Below the pieces are notes generated by a model, which had not been told where the DNA came from, made no database searches, and worked only from the letters and a program-made list of their open reading frames with translations. A DNA stretch of 9,113 nucleotides, from positions 1-9,113 of the forward strand of contig JAJRVI010000050.1 in the NCBI GenBank assembly GCA_024277405.1, read 5' to 3'. This document shows, one piece after another, positions 1 through 4,948 of this stretch; the first letter of the stretch is position 1, and each line of letters opens with the position of its first letter. This DNA comes from Fidelibacterota bacterium. Lineage in GTDB: Bacteria; Bipolaricaulota; Bipolaricaulia; Bipolaricaulales; Bipolaricaulaceae. A program made the position numbers and the translations under genes.

Positions 1-1558
1 CCTGCTGTGGATAGATCACGACCTCGTCCTCCGCGGTATCGACCGCCCGGTGGTGAAGGGCCCGCTCATCTCCCTCGAGGGAGGGGAGGTGGTCCTGCAG
101 GGGATCGAGCTGCGCGGGTCCGTGGGGGTATCCGCGGCCCGGCTCCACGCCGAGGATTGCTACGTCGAGGGGATCAGGATAATGGGGGGATCCGTGGAGT
201 TCCGTGACTCCGAGGTCGGTGAGCTCTACCTGCAGACAGGGCGGTTGGCGGCCGGGGCGTCCGTCCTAGCCACGGTGTACGTCCTGGGCGGGAGCGCGGC
301 CCTCGAGGGGTGCGAACTCGGCGGGCCGGGGCTTTACGACCGAGGGGAGCTAGCGCTCGTCGGTTCCACGGTCACGGGTCGCCTCGAGGCACTGGGCGGT
401 TCCCTGGCCCTCTCCTCCGTCGACCTGCGCGGATCGGTGTCCCTGGCCAGGGATGCGGGGATGGTGGCGGAGGATTGCACGTTTTACGCCGGGATCACAC
501 TGCAACAGAGGGCTCAGGCGGTGTTGCGAGGGGCGAGCATCACCGGAGGGGACACCGCCGGGATCTGGCTCGAGGGCGAGGCCGCGCTCTCCCTCCAGGA
601 CGTCACCGTTTCCGGACCGAATACGTACGCCATCTTCGCCGAGAACGAGGCCCGCCTTCTCCTGGCGGGCTGCACCATATCCGGCTGTACAGAGGGGCTT
701 CACCTCAGAGGATCTGCCATGGCGGAGGTGCGAGATTCCAGGTTTGTCCACAACAGCCTTTACGGGATCGCCGCCTGGGGGAGATCCCGCGTCGAGGGGA
801 GGGACAACGAGTTCGTGGACAACGGATGTGATCTCCTGGGCAACGTCGCTTCCACCGTGAGGGCGCCGTCCGTGGAGCCGCGTTACCGTGAACTCACGTT
901 CCCCGATCCGGGCTTCTCCTCCCTCCAACAGGCGGTGGACGCCCTCCTCCCCGGCGGGACGCTCCACATCTCCCCGGGGGATTACGCGGAGACCGTGACG
1001 ATAACCAAGGAGATCGCCATCATCGGTCCCGGGGCCAGGCTCGCCCCCGCTTCGCCGGAGCTCCCGTGCGTGTCGGTGGTGCCCGGGGCGGTGCTCACGG
1101 CCAGCGGCCTCACCGTTGCCGGGGGAAAGAGGGGGATCTTCTCCGCCGGCGAGATCGAACTCCGGGAGGTCACGGTCGTCTCGAACGGCGTCGGGACCGA
1201 GCTCATCGCGGACGCGGTCGCGGGGCTGTTCGGGTGTCGGATCGAGGGCAACGGCGTGGGGATCCAACTCCACCCCGGGACCGCGGCCTGGATCGTGGAT
1301 TCCCACATCCTCAATAACCAAGAGGGGGGTATATTTCTCGGCGAGGGAACGAGGCTCGAGATGATGTCCTCGGTGGTCGAGGGAAACGGAAAGGGGATAA
1401 GCCTCTATCTCAGGGAGTGCGGCTATCCCTGGGGCCCCGCCCGTCCGGATGTGGAAGTGAGGGGAAGCGGGAACGTGGTGAGGGGGAATTCAGCCTACGA
1501 CCTCTGCCCCCGATATCCCGGTCCGCCGTGGCCAGCGGGCTTCTTGGCTGAGGGGTGA
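1..1558 (+). CDS. Right-handed parallel beta-helix repeat protein, 5' partial
   Basis: The frame is open from base 2 to a TGA at 1556-1558, giving about 518 residues. A GTG at 50 could serve as a start, but residues before it already read as helix sequence (LVLRGIDRPVVKG), so the true start and any signal peptide lie upstream of the window. The protein is a chain of short rungs rich in G, V, L and small polar residues. Those from about 280 to 560 are near 18 residues long (LGGSAALEGCELGG, LGGSLALSSVDLRG), and later ones are longer with N/D-G turns (CTISGCTEGLHLRG, CRIEGNGVGIQLHPG). At about 884-1033 a fresh module begins with the usual opening of NosD/pectin-lyase-like helices: SLQQAVDALLPGGTLHISPG, then DYAETVTITKEIAIIGPG. 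The C-terminus (about 1412-1555) carries a Cys pair and a Pro/Trp-rich end, PRYPGPPWPAGF. Known relatives are often exported or surface proteins, some binding or cleaving polysaccharides. I see no catalytic triad, so the function is unknown. It converges on the ridA-like gene. Confidence 0.85.
   Translation, partial: LLWIDHDLVLRGIDRPVVKGPLISLEGGEVVLQGIELRGSVGVSAARLHAEDCYVEGIRIMGGSVEFRDSEVGELYLQTGRLAAGASVLATVYVLGGSAALEGCELGGPGLYDRGELALVGSTVTGRLEALGGSLALSSVDLRGSVSLARDAGMVAEDCTFYAGITLQQRAQAVLRGASITGGDTAGIWLEGEAALSLQDVTVSGPNTYAIFAENEARLLLAGCTISGCTEGLHLRGSAMAEVRDSRFVHNSLYGIAAWGRSRVEGRDNEFVDNGCDLLGNVASTVRAPSVEPRYRELTFPDPGFSSLQQAVDALLPGGTLHISPGDYAETVTITKEIAIIGPGARLAPASPELPCVSVVPGAVLTASGLTVAGGKRGIFSAGEIELREVTVVSNGVGTELIADAVAGLFGCRIEGNGVGIQLHPGTAAWIVDSHILNNQEGGIFLGEGTRLEMMSSVVEGNGKGISLYLRECGYPWGPARPDVEVRGSGNVVRGNSAYDLCPRYPGPPWPAGFLAEG
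884..1470 (+). other. Second beta-helix module inside the plus-strand gene
   Basis: This internal region restarts the beta-helix fold. It opens with an amphipathic capping segment, PGFSSLQQAVDALLPGG, and then a first strand, TLHISPGDYAETVTI, the arrangement normally seen near the N-terminus of NosD-like helices. Rungs follow with turn motifs such as SNGVGTEL, EGNGVGIQL, NNQEGGIFL and EGNGKGISL at roughly 22-24 residue spacing. A module preceding it ends around NEFVDNGCDLLG (about 809-841), and a linker of about 14 residues joins the two. The module boundaries are my estimate from the repeat pattern. Confidence 0.6.
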
Positions 1559-1562
1559 GGGC

Positions 1563-1940
1563 TCAACCGCCCACGTAGGCGATCGCCTCGATCTCCACCC
1601 GGGCGCCCTTGGGCAGTTCCTTCACCGCCACACACGCCCGGGCCGGGGGCTCGAGGTCGAAGTAACTCCCGTAGACGCGGTTCACCGCGGTGAAGTCGTC
1701 CATGTCGACGAGGTAGATCGTGACCTTGACCAGATCCTTGAGGGAGGCCCCGGCGGCGGCCAGGACCAGCTTCATGTTCTCCATGGCCCGCCGGGTCTGC
1801 TCCTCGATCCCCCCGGGGACGAGGTTTCCCGCGGTGTCCACGGGGATCTGGCCCGAGATAAACAGGAAATCCCCGGCGCGGATCGCCGGGGAATAAGGAC
1901 CCGCGGTGGGGAGGTCCGGCACGCCGATCGCCTTCTTCAT
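1563..1940 (-). CDS. ridA: RidA/YjgF/UK114-family reactive intermediate deaminase
   Basis: The product has 125 residues, the full length usual for the family, and is cytoplasmic and typically trimeric. RidA proteins hydrolyse enamine and imine intermediates released by PLP enzymes such as threonine dehydratase, protecting other PLP enzymes from damage. Visible family marks are GPYSPA near residues 14-19, FISGQIP near 27-33, and the PPARACVAV segment whose Arg101 matches the carboxylate-binding Arg105 of E. coli RidA. After these comes LPKGARVEIEAIA near 109-121, where Glu118 is the likely counterpart of Glu120. The ATG at 1940 follows the rplQ stop by one base (TGAGATG). I see no good Shine-Dalgarno sequence, so translation probably depends on coupling to rplQ. 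Paralogues within this superfamily do different jobs, so deaminase activity is probable rather than shown. The gene is the last of the minus-strand run and ends 4 bases from the convergent beta-helix gene. Confidence 0.93.
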   Translation of the reverse strand: MKKAIGVPDLPTAGPYSPAIRAGDFLFISGQIPVDTAGNLVPGGIEEQTRRAMENMKLVLAAAGASLKDLVKVTIYLVDMDDFTAVNRVYGSYFDLEPPARACVAVKELPKGARVEIEAIAYVGG

Positions 1941-1941
1941 C

Positions 1942-2292
1942 TCAGACCCACATGAGGCGGGCGGTCTCCGCCCCGTCCCCCCGGCGGGGCCCCATCTTCA
2001 GGACCCGGGTGTAGCCGCCCGGACGGTCCTTGTACCGGGGACCGATCTCCTCGAAGAGCTTGGTGGTCGCCTCCTTGTCCTGAAGCACCGCGAACGCCAT
2101 GCGCCGGGCGGCCTGGTCGCCGCGCTTGGCCCAGGTCACCAATCGTTCCACCAGCTGCTGGGTCGCCCGCGCCCGGGCGGGGGTGGTGTCCACCTTGCCG
2201 TGGATGATCAGGGCCTTGGCCTGGTTGCGGAGCACCGCCTCGCGGCGGGACTTCTCCATGGAGAGCTTCGCCACCTTGCGCCTATGCCGCAT
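1942..2292 (-). CDS. rplQ: Large-subunit ribosomal protein bL17
   Basis: The product has 116 residues, the usual length for bacterial L17, a 50S protein near the exit-tunnel side of the subunit. The start MRHRRKVAKLSMEKSRREAV and the later RNQAKALIIHGKVDTTPARA are the family signature, as is the C-terminal GPRYKDRPGGYTRVLK. I chose the ATG at 2292 over an in-frame GTG at 2295 for two reasons: it gives the canonical MRHR start, and it lies 6 bases after a perfect AAGGAGG. The gene overlaps the end of rpoA by 11 bases, so its ribosome binding site lies inside rpoA. That rpoA-rplQ pairing is the standard end of the alpha operon. It stops with TGA one base before the ridA start. Confidence 0.98.
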   Translation of the reverse strand: MRHRRKVAKLSMEKSRREAVLRNQAKALIIHGKVDTTPARARATQQLVERLVTWAKRGDQAARRMAFAVLQDKEATTKLFEEIGPRYKDRPGGYTRVLKMGPRRGDGAETARLMWV

Positions 2293-3229
2293 CACGGGCC
2301 TCCTTCTCGGAGCGAAGCCGGTAGCCCATTTCCTTCAACTTCTCCTCCACCTTCTCCAGCGTCTTCTCGCCGAAGCCGTGGATATCCAGGAGCTCCTCCA
2401 CGGTGCGGGAGAGGAGGTCCTTGAGGGTGATGACCCCCGCCTCCTTGAGGAGATTGCACGCCCGGGCCTCGAACCCGAGCTCGGCGAGGGGCTTCTCCAG
2501 CTCCTCCGGGAGCTCCTCCGCGGGCGCCTCCGCCGCGGCCTCCTCCACCGTCCCCCGGGAGAGGCGGACGAGGTGCTCCTGGAGGATGGACACGGCTTCC
2601 TCCAGCGCCTCCTTCGGGGTGACGGCGCCGTTGGTCCAGATCTCCAGCACCAGGCGTTCGTACCCGGACCGCCCTCCGACCCGGGTCTCCTCCACCTGGA
2701 AGTTCACCTTCTCGATGGGGGAGAAATCGGAGTCGATGGGGATCAGGGTCACCGGGGCGTCCTCGCGTTTGTTATCGTCCGCCGAACGGAACCCCCGCCC
2801 CACCTCCACCTCCATCTCCACCTCGAGGCGTCCGTCCTCGTTCAGGGTGGCGATGTAGTGGTCGGGATTCACGATCTCGACGCCGTCGGGGACCTCGATG
2901 TCCTTGGCGCGGACCTCGGCCGGACCCTGCACGTTCAGGTAGAGCCGCCGGAGCTCGTCCCCGTCGACGCGAATGGCGAGGCCGCGGATGTTGAGGATGA
3001 TGTTGAGGAGGTCCTCCCGGACGCCCTCGATGGTGTCGTACTCATGGTATTTGCCGGCGAACGAGACCCGCACCACGGCGGCGCCGGGGATGGAGGAGAG
3101 GAGGATCCGCCGGAGGGAGTTCCCCAACGTCGTGGCGTACCCCCGCTCCAGGGGCTCCACCACCAGGCGCCCATAGCGGTCGTCGTGCTCCTCCCACGTG
3201 ATCTTCTCCGGATAGATGAACTCCATCAT
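2282..3229 (-). CDS. rpoA: DNA-directed RNA polymerase alpha subunit
   Basis: The product has 315 residues (316 if the upstream GTG is used), normal for bacterial alpha. The N-terminal domain, which dimerises and nucleates core polymerase assembly, shows the conserved block LVVEPLERGYATTLGNSLRR at about 22-41, followed by ILLSSIPGAAV. An acidic, Ala/Glu-rich linker spans about 227-247. The C-terminal helix-hairpin-helix domain (about 248-302) contains FEARACNLLK. Its Arg256 and Asn259 match E. coli Arg265 and Asn268, which contact UP-element DNA; FGEKT matches the Gly296-Lys298 turn. UP-element recognition is therefore likely kept. Three consecutive initiation codons, GTG-ATG-ATG, begin at 3232. 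I use the ATG at 3229, which overlaps the rpsD stop as TGATG, but the start could be one codon either way. It ends with TAG and overlaps rplQ by 11 bases. Confidence 0.98.
   Translation of the reverse strand: MMEFIYPEKITWEEHDDRYGRLVVEPLERGYATTLGNSLRRILLSSIPGAAVVRVSFAGKYHEYDTIEGVREDLLNIILNIRGLAIRVDGDELRRLYLNVQGPAEVRAKDIEVPDGVEIVNPDHYIATLNEDGRLEVEMEVEVGRGFRSADDNKREDAPVTLIPIDSDFSPIEKVNFQVEETRVGGRSGYERLVLEIWTNGAVTPKEALEEAVSILQEHLVRLSRGTVEEAAAEAPAEELPEELEKPLAELGFEARACNLLKEAGVITLKDLLSRTVEELLDIHGFGEKTLEKVEEKLKEMGYRLRSEKEARDAA
2299..2305 (-). promoter_or_regulatory. Ribosome binding site of rplQ, inside rpoA
   Basis: The minus strand reads AAGGAGG followed by a 6-base spacer and the ATG at 2292. It lies in the last codons of rpoA and decides the rplQ start in favour of that ATG rather than the GTG three bases before it. 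Confidence 0.8.
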
Positions 3230-3852
3230 CACCTCGAGTAGAACTCCACGATCAGGTTAGTATCGATGGATTTGTCGAGGTCCTCCTCAGCGGGCTCGGA
3301 GTTCACCTGGATCCTGAGGTTCTCGAGATCCCGGGTGAGCCAGCTGGGGACGTTGCGCTTCTCCGCCGCATCCTTGATGAGCTCGCGCAGCTTGTCCTTG
3401 GATTGGGACTTGACCTCGATCACGTCCCCGGGCTCCACGCGGTAAGAGGGGATATCGGTGACGCGCCCGTTGACGAGGAAGTGTCCATGGGCGACGAGCT
3501 GACGCGCCTGAGCCCGGGAGACGGCGAATCCCGCGCGGTACACCACGTTGTCGAGCCGCTCCTCGAGGATCTTGAGGAGCGCTGTACCGGTCCGCCCCTT
3601 CACCTTTTGGGCCTCTTCCACGTAGCGGCGGAACTGCTCCTCCCGGACGCCGTAGATCCGCTTGAGCTTCTGCTTCTCCCGGAGGCGGATGGCGTAGCCG
3701 GTGAGGCGGCGGCGGTAACGGCCGTGCTGGCCCGGCGGATACGACCGCCGGTTCATGGCGCACTTGTCCGAATAGCAGCGATCCCCCTTGAGGAAGAGCT
3801 TCGTCCCCTCCCTGCGGCACAGCCTGCATCTGGGTCCCGTATACCTGCCCAT
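3229..3852 (-). CDS. rpsD: Small-subunit ribosomal protein uS4, zinc-binding form
   Basis: The product has 207 residues, a normal length. S4 is a primary 16S rRNA binder that nucleates assembly of the 30S body and lines the mRNA entry tunnel. The N-terminus MGRYTGPRCRLCRREG and later DRCYSDKC give four cysteines at 9, 12, 26 and 31, the zinc-ribbon (C+) form known from Thermus thermophilus S4. RRSYPPGQHG is the family signature that follows. The S4 RNA-binding domain begins near residue 97 (ERLDNVVYRAGFAVSRAQAR) and the end, NLIVEFYSR, is canonical. The ATG at 3852 follows a GGGAGGGG Shine-Dalgarno stretch in the 13-base gap after rpsK. The TGA stop overlaps the rpoA ATG. In E. coli S4 represses its own operon from a leader before rpsM; here there is no room for a separate leader. 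Confidence 0.98.
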   Translation of the reverse strand: MGRYTGPRCRLCRREGTKLFLKGDRCYSDKCAMNRRSYPPGQHGRYRRRLTGYAIRLREKQKLKRIYGVREEQFRRYVEEAQKVKGRTGTALLKILEERLDNVVYRAGFAVSRAQARQLVAHGHFLVNGRVTDIPSYRVEPGDVIEVKSQSKDKLRELIKDAAEKRNVPSWLTRDLENLRIQVNSEPAEEDLDKSIDTNLIVEFYSR

Positions 3853-3865
3853 GGTCTTCCCCTCC

Positions 3866-4222
3866 CTAGCTGTGGGGCGTGGGGGTCACGTTCTTGACCT
3901 CTTCCACCTGGATCCCCGCGGATTTCAACGTCTGGATCACCGCCTGGCGCCCGGGGCCGGCCCCGTTCACGGTGACGACCACCGACTTTATCCCGAACTC
4001 CTTCATCTCCTTCACCAGCGCCTGGCAGGCCACCTGGGCCGCGTAGGGGGTGCCCTTGCGCGAGCCGGAGAAGCCCACCGTGCCCGGGGATTTCCACGTG
4101 ATCACGTTCCCATCGAGATCGGTGAGCGTGAGGATCGTGTTGTTGAAGGTGGAGTGGATGTGAACCCGAGCCCGTTCGAGCTTTACCGCCTTCTTTCTGC
4201 GTCGAGCCGTTCGCCTCGCCAT
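3866..4222 (-). CDS. rpsK: Small-subunit ribosomal protein uS11, short C-terminus
   Basis: The product has 118 residues, about 10-11 shorter than the usual 128-130. S11 sits on the 30S platform near the E site. The basic N-terminus (ARRTARRRKKAVK), HIHSTFNNTILTLTD near 21-35, GFSGSRKGTPYAAQVA near 50-65 and NGAGPGRQAVIQTL near 86-99 are all clear family segments. The sequence ends VTPTPHS and a TAG stop, where the family normally continues PHNGCRPPK(K/R)RRV. The missing piece includes the Asn-Gly pair that forms isoaspartate in E. coli S11 and the basic tail. None of the three frames beyond the stop restores that tail, and rpsD with its own ribosome binding site begins 13 bases later. The ATG at 4222 follows the rpsM stop by 3 bases, with GAGGAAG upstream. 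Confidence 0.97.
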   Translation of the reverse strand: MARRTARRRKKAVKLERARVHIHSTFNNTILTLTDLDGNVITWKSPGTVGFSGSRKGTPYAAQVACQALVKEMKEFGIKSVVVTVNGAGPGRQAVIQTLKSAGIQVEEVKNVTPTPHS

Positions 4223-4225
4223 GGC

Positions 4226-4597
4226 TTACTTCCTCTTCCTGCGGCCGGCCTTGTCGGGACGAGGACCTTTCCAGGTGCGGGCGTTGGAACGGGTGCGTTG
4301 CCCCCGGACGGGCAACCCCACCCGGTGACGGATCCCCCGGTAACAGCCGATGTCGATGAGCCGTTTGATGTTCATCTGGACCTCGCGGCGGAGGTCGCCC
4401 TCGACCTTGTACTCCTCCACCGCCCGCTGCAGCGCCGCCACCTCCTGGTCGGTGAGGTCGATCACCTTTTTGGCGGGATCGATCCCGGTCCTCTCCAGGA
4501 TCTCCCTCGCCCGGGAGCGCCCGATCCCGTAGATGTAGGTGAGGGCGATGTCGATCCGCTTCTTCGCCGGTAGGTTAACGCCCGCGATCCGTGCCAT
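4226..4597 (-). CDS. rpsM: Small-subunit ribosomal protein uS13
   Basis: The product has 123 residues, normal length. S13 lies in the 30S head, makes the intersubunit bridges to the 50S central protuberance and contacts the P-site tRNA through its C-terminal tail. The N-terminus MARIAGVNLPAKKRIDIALT and the helix-two-turn-helix segment (TYIYGIGRSRAREIL near 20-34) are canonical. So are IGCYRGIRHRVGLPVRGQRT near 83-102 and the basic end NARTWKGPRPDKAGRRKRK. The ATG at 4597 lies just after a long GAGGAGGAGG run that directly follows the rpmJ stop. The rpmJ-rpsM gap is only 12 bases, so any S4-type autoregulatory structure would have to include coding sequence. Confidence 0.98.
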   Translation of the reverse strand: MARIAGVNLPAKKRIDIALTYIYGIGRSRAREILERTGIDPAKKVIDLTDQEVAALQRAVEEYKVEGDLRREVQMNIKRLIDIGCYRGIRHRVGLPVRGQRTRSNARTWKGPRPDKAGRRKRK

Positions 4598-4601
4598 CGG
4601 T

Positions 4602-4609
4602 CCTCCTCC
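4602..4609 (-). promoter_or_regulatory. Ribosome binding site of rpsM
   Basis: The minus strand reads GGAGGAGG in the 12-base gap between the rpmJ TGA and the rpsM ATG. The two overlapping GGAGG cores place anti-Shine-Dalgarno pairing 4 to 7 bases before the start. The rpmJ stop codon abuts this run. Confidence 0.75.
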
Positions 4610-4723
4610 TCATTTCTGCCTCTGCTTGTGCTTGGGGTTCACACAGATGACCCACAGCCGCCCATGGCGGCGGACCACCCTGCACTTCTCGCATCTCGGC
4701 TTCACGGAGCTCCGTACCTTCAT
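4610..4723 (-). CDS. rpmJ: Large-subunit ribosomal protein bL36, zinc-binding form
   Basis: This is a 37-residue protein beginning MKVRSSVKPRCEKCRVVRRH, with WVICVNPKHKQRQK at its end. Length and sequence match bL36, the smallest 50S protein. Cys11, Cys14, Cys27 and His32 form the complete zinc-ribbon ligand set, so this is the zinc-dependent (C+) version rather than the zinc-free paralogue some bacteria use when zinc is scarce. The ATG at 4723 lies 6 bases after the infA stop, with AAGGGA close upstream and GAGGGG further up. The order infA-rpmJ-rpsM is the common bacterial arrangement. Confidence 0.97.
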   Translation of the reverse strand: MKVRSSVKPRCEKCRVVRRHGRLWVICVNPKHKQRQK

Positions 4724-4729
4724 GTCCCT

Positions 4730-4948
4730 TCACCCCTCGCGGTAGACGATCCGGCCACGGTTCAGGTCGTAGGGGGTGAACTCCACCACCACCCTGTCCC
4801 CCACCACGACCTTGATGAAGTGCTTGCGCATCTTGCCCGAGATCACACACAGCGCCACATGTCCGTTATCCAGGCGCACCCGGAACATCGAATCCGGCAG
4901 CGCCTCGATCACTTCGCCGCGCATGCGGATAAGGTCTTTCTTCGGCAA
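4730..4948 (-). CDS. infA: Translation initiation factor IF-1
   Basis: The product has 72 residues, exactly the usual IF1 length, and is a single OB-fold protein that occupies the 30S A site during initiation. Recognisable segments are RGEVIEALPDSMFRVRLDNG, then ISGKMRKHFIKVVVGD and the C-terminal EFTPYDLNRGRIVYREG, which align throughout with E. coli IF1. The frame is open further upstream to a TTG at 4966. I chose the TTG at 4948 because it gives (M)PKKDLIRMRG, in register with the E. coli start MAKEDNIEMQG, and because GGGAGGAG precedes it. The only nearby ATG (4924) would remove the conserved first strand. The gene begins inside map, overlapping it by 40 bases, and ends 6 bases before rpmJ. 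Confidence 0.95.
   Translation of the reverse strand: MPKKDLIRMRGEVIEALPDSMFRVRLDNGHVALCVISGKMRKHFIKVVVGDRVVVEFTPYDLNRGRIVYREG

Noticed and set aside
50..52. GTG at 50 as the true start of the beta-helix gene
   Set aside because: The frame stays open to the window edge and the residues before it (WIDHDLVLRGIDRP) already look like a beta-helix strand and turn. The gene most likely begins upstream of the window.
350..1321. A 323-codon open frame on the minus strand opposite the beta-helix gene
   Set aside because: The plus-strand frame shows clear beta-helix repeats across the same bases. The minus-strand product is Arg/Gly/Asp/Pro-rich with no motif.
1559..1572. Small inverted repeat GGGC-TCAACC-GCCC at the convergent junction, as a possible bidirectional terminator
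   Set aside because: The stem is only 4 base pairs and there is no T run on either strand, so it is too weak to call a terminator.
2099..3241. A 380-codon open frame on the plus strand, antisense to rpoA
   Set aside because: It is rich in Leu, His and Asp runs typical of reverse-strand reading of GC-rich genes and has no family resemblance, while rpoA fills the other strand.
3850..3868. Readthrough or frameshift restoring the uS11 tail past the TAG
   Set aside because: None of the three frames after the stop encodes anything like NGCRPPKKRRV, and the rpsD ribosome binding site occupies the gap.
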